64,000 nt of DNA from Istiophorus platypterus (taxonomy: Eukaryota; Chordata; Actinopteri; Istiophoriformes; Istiophoridae). The stretch's first letter is position 1; each line of letters starts with the position of its first letter. The stretch spans positions 22,569,343-22,633,342 of the forward strand of contig CM029121.1 of assembly GCA_016859345.1 (NCBI GenBank), given 5' to 3'. Both the position numbers and the translations under genes were made by a program. The notes below the pieces were generated by a model. The model was not told where the DNA came from. It did not search any database and worked only from the letters and a program-made list of their open reading frames with translations. Shown here piece after piece: positions 10,584 through 21,989 of this stretch.

Positions 10584-13500
10584 TATCCGGGGAGACTCAA
10601 TAGTCACTGTTGAAAACCTTTTTGCCAGCTGCAGCACATCCTCCCCTTCAGTGACGGTGGCCAAATCCAAAATGGTAGGAGCTATTTTAAGGCCAGTCAA
10701 TCTCAAAATGGAGACGCACAACACTGAAACTGCTGCGGTGGACTTGGTCTCTCAAGCATGGAGTGAACCATCTGCACAATGGAGTATTTAAATTAGTGTT
10801 TGGTTTTTTTTGTTTTTTTGCTACTGCATGCTGTTCTGAAGTTTAGATCTCAAGGGGACACAAGTGTTGCCTCTTCTTCTTCGCCCGCACTTAAACTTGC
10901 ACTGAGCTAATACACCTGCTCGTCCACCACAGCTCACAGAACTGCTGACTGTGACAATATGAAGACGAATGTGCCAATCCAGGATGCTAAGCCACACCTG
11001 GACACCTGGCACATCACAGGCCTGTCGGCCCCTTGAGAAGCTTCTGCCAAATTATTGCTTCTTTTTTTTCTTTTTTTTCCACTTACAGCATAGGCAGTCA
11101 GGACGTATGCCGACAAACGCACAAGATAGTAGCATAAAAGACTACAGCAACGTGAAAGCCAAACTATTACTGTTAAATCAACCATTACATTTAATCTCCT
11201 TTTCATAGAAAGACTTGCAAAACCGGTGCAACGTCTAGTGGGGCCAGCAGAGGGCAGTGGTCAACAGTGGTGACTGCCACTGTCGGAGCTGTCCAGATGA
11301 AGGGCGTGCGAGGAACATCAAGGGATCCTGAGGTATGGCAGGTGGAGCGAATAATGCCCTGAAAAGGAAAAGAGAACAAAAACGGTACAAAGGCAGCAAA
11401 TTAGCCCACCTCCAAAGATGAGGAGCCTCAATTATCACAGCCAGAGACTAGCTGACAGTGCGTGAGGGGAGCCGGATTGAACTTTTCAAAAGAAGTGGAG
11501 GCGCAGTGTGACGGTCATTAAAAAAAGAGGGGGTGCCACTTGACAGAATGAAAGGTGGCAAATGAGACCGGACTTTTTGCACTTTGGTTACCAAGGGTCC
11601 TTTAGGGGCATGCAGGAGGACGGAGACGGACACATGCCTCGGTGTGAATGAGCAAGCGTAGCAGTCGGTCTTTTGAAATCCCTCCGCAGGCCTCCCCCCC
11701 TCCACAACCCCCACCACCTCCCTCTCCCTCTGCAGGCTCTTGGTTTGCGCCCTAATCAAGGTGAGGGCCTGCAGAGGAGTGGTTGGATAAACTGGAAACA
11801 AAGACGCCCCGTTCTGCTCTCCAGCGATGCAGGAACAGCCCCAGCTCTCGCTGCAAACGGCGCAAAGAGGAAACGCAGACCAGCACTGCAGGCTTCTGTA
11901 AATAACGATTTGGATATGCATCAGTTTTTGTGGGCGTGTGGGTGCCGTGTTTGCATGCGAACCGTGTAAACACCTCTCACGTGTGTGGGCTCATCAATAT
12001 GGTCCTATTCTCTATGGGTCAAGGGTCACCAAACAAGCTCATGGATTAGCAAGCAGTGGGATCAAACAGAGGAGAAGCGGGAGGCAAATCAGTTGACTTT
12101 TCGCCCAGATGGGATGACTGCTGACAACGGCCCACAGCCTCAGTGCAGACATACATAACACAACCACACAGCCATGCTGACACACACACTCCCGGGCCAC
12201 GCACTCATTTCTCCCCCTTTGAGCTCTCACACACACACACACACGCAAGCTGTAGAAATACCTTTCTATCTGGTCCTTCACCACACATGCAGCTAATTGG
12301 GTCTTGATGAGGAAGTCCCCTTCATCCAGAGACTCGACGAAGCAGGCAGCAGAAGATACAGCTAGCCAACACAAATGGTGCCACAGAGTGGCCCTACAGG
12401 TAGAAATCTCTGCCGGTGCCCCCAAAACCCAACAGGGGGCCTCTTCTTCCCAGCTTTTTACTCCAGGTGCCGGCACTGATGAAAACGAAGGGGCCCAATT
12501 AAGGGCTGTTTCCTGTGGGAGTCAGTTGGACCAGCTGTATTATTTGCCCAGTCTGACATGCAGCCAGGCTGCTGTTTTCCAGTTCCTCTGGTGCCTCGAG
12601 CCTATATGCTTGCCCTACTTCGCTCCACAAGGTGCTCTTGGCCTGGTGAAAGTGGATGGGCAAGTCAGGCAGGGAGCTTCTCGCTTCTCGTACGACATTG
12701 GGGACATGTTCGAATTCAGCCCTTAGGACTTCGGGAATTGATTTGATCAGGGTAAAATTGATTACATTAGCACTACAGTGGTCCGTTGTTGGATCAGAGT
12801 CTGAATATCTCTTGACGCCCTGGTCACAAGTGTCAAATTCAGTGATGTCTCAGTTGTCAGATTTGCTCAGAGCCACAATGCCCTTAGAACCCTCAATGCA
12901 GCCTCAAAAGCAGTTCAAATGGACTAATTAAATATCATTACACATCACTGGAAAAAAGGGTTTTGTTATCTTTTGGGTGCGTAGCCCTCACGGCTCCGGC
13001 AGTGATATCCAGGCAACACTGAATTTATCCCTCCTATTCTCTCCACACTCGCCATTCTTTCCAAATATAAAGCTAATATGCAGCGGGCCTGACAGTCACT
13101 ACTGCGTGAGGAGGCATTTACATAAGCTTGTGTATATGGCCATTGTGATGATAATAGGCGTGTGATCTCCTGTGTCAGCGAATGAGAAAAACATCTCATT
13201 CATTCAAATAGATATGTCAGCCAAAGCATTATCCTCCCCTATAATTGGCCACAGAGGTCACCCTGGCAAAGCCGAGAGGCGACATTTAATGTGGCATAAG
13301 AATTTGTTGTGCTCATTCACCCCTCTCTCTCTCCCCGACAGACAAAAACTGCTTGTGCCCGGCTGAAATGCGACACCCGGCCCGCTCCGGTGCCAGTTAC
13401 AACTGCCCGTCCAAAGGTCGTGCTTTTATGTAAGATTTCTTTAATGGTTTCCATTAATATCACTCATGTCCTCGGTCCCCCCGTAGACGCAGCTGCCGTC

Positions 13501-14645
13501 TCATTCTCTTAATGCGTCCGTGGCAAAGGGCTGTGACAGTCGGTGCAGAAGATTACAGACTAACATCGAAACCCGACCTTGCGGGGATGACACTGCCGTT
13601 AATCTAGGTGTTCTGGCTTTATAATTTCATTTATTTATTTATTTATTTTGTCAGGAAAGCATGCCGCCTTTCCTCCTCCTCACACATTTCTTGTCTCTGA
13701 AATAGAGACAACAGAAGGTGAGACAGGAAGTGAACAGACAGACGGCTCTTGCTGACCAAATGAGCCAAGACTCAAATCAACTGAAAGCACAAAATGTAGT
13801 AGAAATGTCAGCGGCACACCATGTAGGCTACCACTTACATACCATCGGTGCATATTGACAACTTGCTGTACTTTCCACATCAGTGCACCCTTCTGTCGAT
13901 CAATAAGCGAAAAAACTACAGCCTGAGCTCTTAACTCTGTACCTAAGTTGTCTACTTCTGTCAAAAGCCAAAATCAAGAATTAAAGGACTACATTTTGAC
14001 TCAGAGCGCCTCATTTCAGGTTTATCAATGCTTGAAAACCCCTCATATATTACCTTTATTATTCCATCGGTGGAATATCTCATCTTTCATCATGGCTCAA
14101 TTTCCAGCCTCTTTGATTTTCCACAGTTCCACAGTCTCAAAGCGCCTTTCATTCACAACCTTCAGTAATCGCTAGTCGAATGTTGGTTGCTAGGATGTGA
14201 ACTTTTCCCAACTGAAGAGTTGAAAAAGAAACACGCTGTCACACTGAACCGATTTCCACAGTTTTTCGTTTGTTTGGGGTTTTTTTGTTGCTTCCGAAAT
14301 GGCCGCCATCTTGTCTGTCTAGCCAAAATGATGGCCGTTGAGGTTGAGAAGTGTCGCAACGTTACGCTCTCGAATTTCCATGAGAGTTGCCAGTGTCGGT
14401 GACACCGGTGGTTACTGTGGCAACAGCAGCTGCAGTTTAATAAAACAGAGGAAAACTCCTTGAGCAGCTGCTTTGTCATGAATACAATAGATGGGCAGTT
14501 GGTTCATCTTTGTACAGTACAACAAAACAAACTCGTGTTGGTTAAATAAGGAAGCGAGTTCATATAATTGCAAAGTGATCGGGTTTCATGCAGTGCACAG
14601 CGTGATTAGCTTTCCACACAAAGGCAGAGCTCGGTACTGGTAACT
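10584..14645. other. Non-genic sequence with several GC-richer patches
   Basis: No gene is supported. Open frames at 11448-11921 (minus), 12304-12726 (plus) and 12039-12476 (minus) overlap antisense frames and show no domain. The section 11230-11580 has conserved-element texture (AGCAAATTAGCCCACC). ACAGTGG (11264-11270) and CCACTGT (11277-11283) form a short hairpin. A short (CA)n lies at 12229-12244, and a 5-unit ATTT repeat at 13629-13648. Confidence 0.45.
13060..13320. promoter_or_regulatory. Candidate conserved non-coding element
   Basis: This is a high-complexity stretch with GCATTTACATAAGC (POU/octamer-like), GATGATAATAGG, TATAATTGGCC and TTTAATGTGGCATAAG, with no recognisable transposon. 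The dense mix of homeodomain and POU-like motifs is the texture of vertebrate developmental enhancers. The call is inference from motifs only; such motifs also occur by chance in AT-rich DNA. Confidence 0.3.
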
Positions 14646-14735
14646 GGAGTTGGTCACTTTGCAGAGGAGTCGTGCCGCCTGTTGCCTGCAGGAGTTGGTC
14701 ACTTTGCTGAGGAGTTGTGCAGCCTATTGCCTGCA
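14646..14735. repeat. 45-bp tandem duplication
   Basis: Two head-to-tail 45-bp units (14646-14690 and 14691-14735), each beginning GGAGTTGGTCACTTTGC and ending TTGCCTGCA. They differ at only four positions, so the duplication is fairly recent compared with the decayed repeats nearby. The 45-bp length keeps phase, and a 70-codon frame (14682-14894) crosses it, but nothing suggests that the frame is translated. Confidence 0.9.
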
Positions 14736-15880
14736 TCTCCTCATCTATCAGCTCCCTGCGGCTGCTCCCTCTTGCTGTGTTACTTTATTCCAAGAAAAGA
14801 TAAAAAAATATATATATTGACAAGAAAATGTTGTAAACAAATATGGTTTTGTTGTCTTGGTGCATTTTTGATAAACTATCACAGTCATCGCTAACCTCAA
14901 TGAGACTATATTACATGTCAGTGTCTGACAATGGCCCAAAACGTCTTTGTGAGCATGTTTTTTCTATAAACCGATGGCCTGAACGTCCAAGAGAGATTTG
15001 ACCCTGGAGTTTCCATCATCTAGCCGTAGGCCTTTCTCTACCTCTACTCTGGGGGATCCTGTTCTGTCTCCTGGGCCTGCCTCTTAATACAGGAGGATAC
15101 TTCGGGTCGGTGGAGTCTAATTTTCAAAATTTTTACTCTTTTGCCTTCTAAATCCTCTGCTAGTATTTGTTGTTCATTCCAACTGATCTTTCTTCAGTGT
15201 GTTATTTGGATTTCATCCAACATTTGTGAGGCTGAGTTCTGGGATATAATCGAAATTGCTCTTCTCGGTCTTCCTCCTACCTTCATCCATCAGATGCAAT
15301 ATCCTCGACCTCACTGACTGAAATTTTGCCAAATCTTCAGGCACTTGGGGGCTTTCCGTGGGGGTTTCAAAGTCCCGCTGCTTGACCAGCAACAGGTGCC
15401 GCAATTCCAGGCCACAAACTAAGCAATTACTTCAGGCTGTGAGATTTGCAGAGCACGCACATTACAGCCGGCTGTTGCCTCGTCACTCTTTGTCATTCTC
15501 TCTCCAAAGCGATCCCATGTTGTAATGCACCCAACCGTCATCAGCTGCTCTCATCACATTAAACCACAAGGCAAGCTGAAACTCTGCCGTGTGTGGAGTG
15601 AACTGGCACCAGGTCCAACCAAAAATGTATAATGACAATTAAGAAGGAGAAATGAAATTCACAGTGAATTAAAAGTGCATTAAAAATGATGTATTAACAA
15701 CAATAAATTGTGTTTGTGTGAATTTTTTACCCGAATTTGGGTGTGAATTCAGTTTTAGCACTTTGAGAGAATGGAAGTGCACAATAAATTCCTTTTTGGT
15801 TTGTGTTTCGTCAGTCTGGAGCAGAGCCGCCGTGAAAAACTGAGGTCGAGAACAGTTGAAGAATAATCATGGCAAATATT
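14736..15880. other. Non-genic sequence
   Basis: No gene is supported. The part at 15395-15620 (AAGCAATTACTTCAGGC, CATCACATTAAACCAC) is complex and could be a conserved non-coding element. Short frames on the minus strand have no recognisable content. Confidence 0.45.
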
Positions 15881-15998
15881 GTATTATATAATATATATTA
15901 TTATATATAATAATATATACACATATATATGTTAACCCCTATCACCCTCTGTAATATATATTATTATATAATATATATTATTATATATTATATAATAC
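15881..15998. repeat. AT-rich imperfect inverted repeat
   Basis: The left arm begins GTATTATATAATATATA at 15881 and the right arm ends TATATATTATATAATAC at 15998, which are exact reverse complements over those 17 bases. The rest of both arms is TA/TTA repeat with small mismatches. The arms enclose CACATATATATG and a non-AT 23-mer at 15930-15952. The structure could extrude as a cruciform. It lies beyond the 3' end of the minus-strand LINE fragment. Confidence 0.8.
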
Positions 15999-16017
15999 AT
16001 TATATTTATTATATTAG

Positions 16018-16440
16018 ATATCTTAAAGCGGTCTGGCAGTGGCTCGGTGGAACAGGTAATATTTTGCAAAGAGGTCAAAAATAGTGCAACGACTGATTGG
16101 CCTTAGCCACACTGTCAGACCGTGTCCAAAGCCACTCAGTGGCTGAGGTCCTGCAGGGACAGCCCCCTGCTGTGGGTAGATGAATTAAAAAGCCTAATGA
16201 CTCTTGGAACAAAAGGGTTCTAAAGGCGTACCTCCCCCTTCAGGGAAATGTCTACTACCAACACTGCTCCTCTGTATGGTTAGTGCATTGCGGAGGGGAT
16301 GGTCGGTGTTGTCCAGGATAGATGGCAGCTTGTTTGGCGTCCTCTTCTCTGCCACAGACACTAGGGAGTCCAGCTCTGTGCCCAGCGCGGAGGCGGTTTG
16401 CCTGATCGGCTTGTCCAGCCGAGCGTCCCTAACTGTTAGG
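16018..16440 (-). mobile_element. LINE ORF2 C-terminal fragment (3' block)
   Basis: The minus-strand translation reads RDARLDKPIRQTASALGTEL, then DSLVSVAEKRTPNKL, then ILDNTDHPLRNAL. This matches the conserved region after the reverse transcriptase in teleost non-LTR retrotransposons, where the usual form is LDKLIRKAGSVLGTELDS...ERRTLNKLLSIMDNxxHPL. A stop and loss of similarity follow at the C-terminus, so it is a dead copy. The upstream part of the same type of ORF lies at 16965-17150, with an LTR-like segment between. The family name (Rex1, L2 or Tx1 type) cannot be fixed from this piece. Confidence 0.8.
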
Positions 16441-16469
16441 AATTTGCAGCCTTCCTCTTCACATCCTAG

Positions 16470-16930
16470 TGTGTCACATGTCTTTTATCCCATCCTCTAC
16501 GCGTCACGTCTCTTTCTCCCTATCTGTGATCCTGTGTCTTCCTCAGGGCGGGGGCCCGGCTGATCCTCCACCCTATTTGCCTCCACCTCACCCGCACAGG
16601 CGCCACTTATCTCCTCATCATCTGCACCAATTAGACCTCACCTGCCCACAGAATAAAAGACCTGGCCAGACCACCGGTATCCATTGAAACTGTCCGTCGC
16701 TTTATGTGGTTACATGCTTGTGCGATTGCCCTGAAGTTTTTGACTAAGATTGCATGATTATTAATCTGTTTTTCCATCGACCACTCCCACTGTTGGATTC
16801 CCTTCTCCAAATAACTTTGATCTTTGTGCCGTTAGTGGACCAAAGAGGGGACCTGTCTGCTGTGTTTGTTAAATCCGCCTGCCCGGCTCTGAGCCCTCTA
16901 CAAGTGAACCACCTGAAAACCAAAATGATT
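16470..16930 (+). mobile_element. LTR-like insert, probably a solo LTR of a Gypsy-type element
   Basis: Features in order: a TGTCAC near 16472 and a GCGTCACGTC at 16501, a pyrimidine-rich stretch, GGGCCCGGCTGATCCTCCAC, CACCTGCCCACAGAATAAAA followed by GACC (a TATA-like AATAAAAG), GACCACCGGTATCCATTG, and near the end TTAAATCCGCC and GGCTCTGAGCC. I recall this order from LTRs of fish Gypsy-class retrotransposons. No internal gag or pol sequence is present, so it would be a solo LTR. The exact ends and target-site duplication are not resolved. It separates two parts of the LINE reading frame. Confidence 0.5.
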
Positions 16931-16964
16931 TAAGTCATTGTGTTAACCCCCATCACCCTCTGTT

Positions 16965-17150
16965 TGTCTCTGAGCTTCAGTGTTTGTCTGTCCCAGTAAT
17001 TACAACACTAACCTCCACATCGCCTCCCCAGCACACCATAAAAAATAACATTAGCCACTAAAGACTGGTAAAACATCTTCAGCGTCTTTGTGAAGACATT
17101 GAAAGACCTAAGCCTCTGCAGGAAGAAGAGCCAGCTCAAGAAATCATCTT
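16965..17150 (-). mobile_element. LINE ORF2 fragment (upstream block)
   Basis: The minus-strand translation contains WLFFLQRLRSFNVFTK followed by TLKMFYQSLVANVIFYGVL, and a one-base shift then restores CWGG. These match the fish LINE motif RLFFLRRLRSFNV...LxxFYQSVVASxxFYxVVCWGG just after the reverse transcriptase core. The frame has at least one frameshift and a stop, so it is inactive. Upstream (above 17150) the similarity fades, so the copy is 5'-truncated or very diverged. Its continuation lies across the LTR-like segment at 16018-16440. Confidence 0.8.
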
Positions 17151-20100
17151 GATATCTTATTCCTCTCTTAAACTAAAGGTGTCCATAGACTTCAAATATA
17201 TGACGTCTGACACCACAGTCTTTCCAAGGTTGGAAAGTGATAGGCCAGGTACACAAACGTGAGAAAATCAACTGAACTTCTCTCCAATGTTTTGTGTTTC
17301 TTCATTTTACCTACAGGTGCTTCCCTTTTCATGTGTAAAAAGTGCAAGGCAATGAATGCCATTGAAGAGAGATTGTCTGAAAGCATGCACCATTGCACTA
17401 TCCTCATTTGTACAATTATTGCATCTTGCCCCTCTCTCTGATGGCAGGCCTTCAGCCCTGCCTTTGACTGTGGCCATTTGGAATAGCCTGATTTTGCCTC
17501 CTGATGTGGTCAGATGACACCTCATACATGCTATTTTGTTTCAAACATTCCCCCCAAATTCACTCAAGCTTCACTTTGTAGAGTAAGGACAATGTCCCAT
17601 CCTGTTTTAATCCTTCAAAATACTTGACCAGTTTACTTAAACTGCCATGACTCTGTTAAATTTGCCACCTTCAACATTATCCACACAATATTTAGTATCG
17701 GGAAACTTATCACAAATATGATATATATTTAGAATTGTTTTGCTCCTCGTTTATTGCTTAGTTCAGTCTCATTTTCAAAACATTTACATTGGATTTACAA
17801 GGTGCACCAAGTCCAGCAGTTTGAGGCTGCACATGGGCATTGAAGGAGTATTTTATGAGACAGGCAAAAGCCTGACTCGCTCACTCTTCCTTTCCCAGAA
17901 ATCTTCTGTTGTAAAGCAGTGACAATCTGATCTGATCTCAAGCAGCTCTCTACTACATCAGTGGCATTCTGGAGAACATCCCATTTCCTCAAAGTTCCCT
18001 CCAATGTGAAAGGCAGAAATAAATCCTCAGTCGCGATACGAAACACACGAGCCCAGGAGCGCTCGGAACATTACTCTGGAATACAAGGGACGCTTATTTT
18101 AAAAAAGAATGTATCGTACAAAAGGGAGGCAACTAATACTTCTCAGTCGATTCCGACTCAAGTTAACACACATTCGTAAAATCCAAAGCAAGCTCTGGGC
18201 CTTTGTGTTGTTTAATGCTCGTCATGTAGCAATCAAATCACCTCCGAGTCCTCTCTCCCAGCATGAGCGTGGGGGGATGAGATTGGCCTCCTCGTGCGTT
18301 AATGTTACACCTCATCTCTGGGCATGGCCAGCGGCAAGAGCATGTTTTTCCACACAAGACGATAAGAGGGGATCTCTGGTTCTTATGCAGATGAGAGGAG
18401 CGCCGAACGCGGACCCTTCCCAAGCCTGCCTTGCATTGTTGTTATCACTTCTGCCCAAGGCCCTTTTATTTATGTTTAATAGAGTATTACATCAGCCTCT
18501 CCCTCTCCTCGACCACTGTATACGTAGCACTCACCCACGAGGACATTAATAATTGATTGCCTCTGGTACTGGCCAGCGTTACATTGTTTGCTGATGTGGC
18601 CCCGACTCATGAATCAAGACGGACCTGGAGGAGCCGCACCGACACTGCCCATCAGCAAATTACTGCTCTCAAGGGTTAAAGGCTCTTAGACGGAAAAAAA
18701 CGCTAAGATACTGCACAACGTGGGATGACAATAATGTAAAAATGATAATGTAACAGAGGCAGAGGCACGTAGTAAGTGTGATGAACCGTTTGCATGTAAT
18801 GGCCAATCGAAGACTCAAACGTACAACAGCCAGACGCCATATTCATCAAAAATGGATTATATAGAAATGTAATAAAACTTTCTTGGTGTTTCATCATCAG
18901 GATAATATGACTTGTAATTAACTGAGGTTTTCTCAAATGAACTACTCAATCATGTTTAAGTCATATCCTAAAGAGTCAGTTCAATTGAAGTTAAAATTTT
19001 TTTTCTCCAGTGGCATCTGGAAGACTGAAGAGAAGGGACGGACTAATTTGTCTCATTTGTTTCATTTGTTTGCGCTGAAGTGACAGAGCGCTCTTGTGGT
19101 CGTAGTAATTATGACTCCTGACCTGCGTGAGTAAAGGAGGGATTAGGATGACGTTCTCATAGAGTGACAATTCCCCAGAGGAAGGACGTCTGGAGAAGGT
19201 TGATGGGTAAATAAAATGTGGGACCACTCTATCATGACCCAAAGCAAGAGGTTTTTTTCTAACCTCATCTAATTGCTTATTTTAACCCAAACAGGATCTT
19301 CCCCCAAAAACCTACCAAGTCGTTTTCTGCCAAAACCTATTCAAATCTTAACCGTAGGTCAGATCATAAAAACAATATATATATTTTGGAAACTGTGATT
19401 TATAAGGGTTTTGAAGGCTCAAAAACAAACAATGCCGTCTTGTGGGTAGTGCTGCTAACATTTTACTTTCGTCTGGAGGACTTGTTAGTATCTAGCCATG
19501 TTGCGAGTTGTGGTTTTAGTCGTCCAGTTTGAGGTGACTGTCTCTGAGGTTGGGTACCGGCAACCGACCTTGGAGCTCAGAGAGAGGTGTCTAAGAAAAT
19601 GCTGCGGCGAAGAAGGAGCTGAGCAAGTTGATCTACAACTACTTTTTAATGAGCTTTTGGTAGTGTACTGAAGAATTAGATTGCAAATTACGAGCAGATA
19701 AAATAAATTTACTTGGCAGGGCGGCTGGGCTCATCCTTTTAGATAGAGTGAGGCGGATCTAAGGCATCCGGAGGGGGCTCGTAGTAGAATCCTTCACTCA
19801 TTTGCGTTAAAAGGAGACGGTTGGTGTGGTCCGGGCATCTGATTTAATGATGGTTTGTGTTACAGGCTTTATGGGCCGGCCCTGCATGGTGGACACCTAG
19901 AACACACGATGGGATTACATATCTCATCTGGGCTGGTTCTAGAAACGTCTGGGAAGAAGGACGTCCGAGAGACCTTGCTTAGATTCATAAATGGACCCGA
20001 ATGCAAAGGAAGTAAATGGATTTCACTGGCATCTCATTTTCAGAAATAGTCTGCCCTTTACTGGACTGACAAGAGTCCAAGGATTTTTTCTTTGGTGGAA

Positions 20101-21643
20101 AGCAGTTGCACTGAAGACTGATGATATTGAGGCCCATGGATTTTCCAGAGTATAACCCGCCTTTTATTTTAAAGAGATGTTGAAATTTCAGATTTATATT
20201 TTCAATGCAGTGAGCAATGCAAAAAAAATTGCTAGGCAGCAAATCTCGGAGACGAATATATCAAAACCTGGGCGAATCAAACTAAAACTATCTGTAGGGT
20301 TTGATAGCGATAGAGATGAATGTTAAAATGTGTTTTTGTAGTTTTCATGGACCGACTCTTTACTTGATCTAATCTAATCGAATATTAAAAAAACAAAAAC
20401 AAAAACAAATACAAACAAAAAAAAAACAATTGGATGACAGAACGAGAGTTCTGTGTGTGGCATAATTTGCCTTGCAGGTCTTACCCTAAGAATAGGGGAT
20501 TGAGGAGGAGCTCAGCTGCACAAGACAATGTGAGAAAACAGTACACACGGACTTCCAATAATATGTAGAAAGCGACATAATCAAACCGTGGTAATGAGAT
20601 TCCTCCAGCAACAGGGTGCGTCCAAATGTCAGGCTTGCGTATTACTGAATGGGAGCGCTATCCGAGAAAGGCGACTGAACGCCAGACGAAACTTCCAATT
20701 CTCGGGTGGCTTACTCATCGAGCAATTTCAGGTGTTCAGCTACTCATACCCTTGATCCCAGCAGACCATCCAGCATGGTTGTCAGGGCGACCAGAGTATC
20801 TCCCTTTATACCCAGCATTAACATGCATCTCTTATCTGGATTGTGTCTGGATGTGATTTATCCGGATTACCTTTGGACCTGACATTAAAATATGTCTCCG
20901 GCGTTCCCATTAAAATCAGATTGTTCTTCTCCTTCACAAAATGCAAATGTCTCGCTTTTCTTCTTCTTCTCATAAAGTTTAAAAACTTTTGTGGTGGCAT
21001 GTCGTGTCCAATTCGCTTTTTCTTTCACCTCACAAAAGTTTTCTAAGGTAAGATGCAGTTTATTATTTCGGTATTTGGGGAATAAAAACTGAGCTAAAAG
21101 GTTATTACTGTTGAGAGCTTTGGTATTCGACGATGAAAAAGAGATAACTACAATGAACCAATTCTGATAAAATTCACTCGATCAAAAGTCAGTGCTGTTA
21201 GTTCGTTTTTAAGGTTACTAACTCAGCTCTCTGTCACCTTTTATCTTTGTCTGCACATTTTGCAGAGAAAATATTATTTTTTGGGAAATTAAAATACATT
21301 ATATTCAAGATTTCCCTTGCAGTGAAAATAATTCATTGAAAATATAACATTTCAACTCTGAACATTTTGTTGGTTTAATGCTTTCAGCAGTCTATATCAT
21401 GCTATATATTCATGTTTACAGTCTTGGTTAATTGAAATGTGGGACCAGCCTTTCTTTATGATCAAATAGAACCAAATTTTCTCCAATGTAGTGACAGGTG
21501 ATAGGAGCATTACATGTGAATCACCAGGTAGGTATTCTGGTTATTGTCCATATTTCACACGATGGCTGAGGGACTGGACAGTCTTTGTTTTGGTCTATAA
21601 GGAATTTCCATTTAAACAGCATAATTAGAAGTGATAGAGTGAG
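17151..21643. other. Non-genic sequence, mostly unique
   Basis: No gene is supported. The best regulatory-looking part, 18180-18620, is listed separately. An A-rich (CAAAAA)-like tract lies at 20386-20428. Minor GC-richer patches lie at about 19480-19620 and 20590-20820. Open frames of 60-146 codons show no family motifs and mostly overlap others on the opposite strand. Confidence 0.5.
18180..18620. promoter_or_regulatory. Candidate developmental enhancer / conserved non-coding element
   Basis: This stretch packs a GATA motif (GATAAG at 18361), a POU-like TTATGCAGATGAG (18383-18395), a SOX-like CATTGTTGTTATCA (18434-18447), paired homeodomain motifs ATTAATAATTGATT (18545-18558) and CATTGTTTG (18583). 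It has high complexity and no repeat signature. Open frames on both strands (146 codons plus, 61 minus) reflect GC content. Motif density suggests an enhancer, but conservation and activity are untested. Confidence 0.35.
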
Positions 21644-21946
21644 AATGAGAGAGAGAGAGAGAGGGGTTGGAGCAAGTGTAGAAAGAACTGACACATACAT
21701 TTTCTTTAATGCTTTGCTGGAAATCCTGTCCTCCAGCGCCAAGTCCGTGCATGATTTGGCTTCGAATACGGAAAGAAATGCAACCTGATTTTTTAATTAG
21801 ATATTCTTTTAGTTGAGTTGCTCCATATCACTGAATGTCGATACAATACACATGTATGGAAAAGCTCATAAGCGCAGCTCTCCTGATAAGCAAAGCTATT
21901 CTGAGGTTAATGAGTTGGGTTCGGTTAATGAATCTCTCTAAAGCTG

Positions 21947-21987
<41 letters not shown>
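21644..21987. repeat. Short GA tract and 40-bp (CA)n microsatellite
   Basis: A GA array lies at about 21647-21662 and an uninterrupted CA array at 21948-21987, followed by CACATGTGCACA-type alternating sequence to about 22030. The sequence between them (21663-21947) is unremarkable. Confidence 0.9.

Positions 21988-21989
<2 letters not shown>

Noticed and set aside
12304..12726. 140-codon plus-strand frame
   Set aside because: It overlaps an antisense 145-codon frame, has no recognisable domain, and the GC-balanced composition explains the lack of stops.
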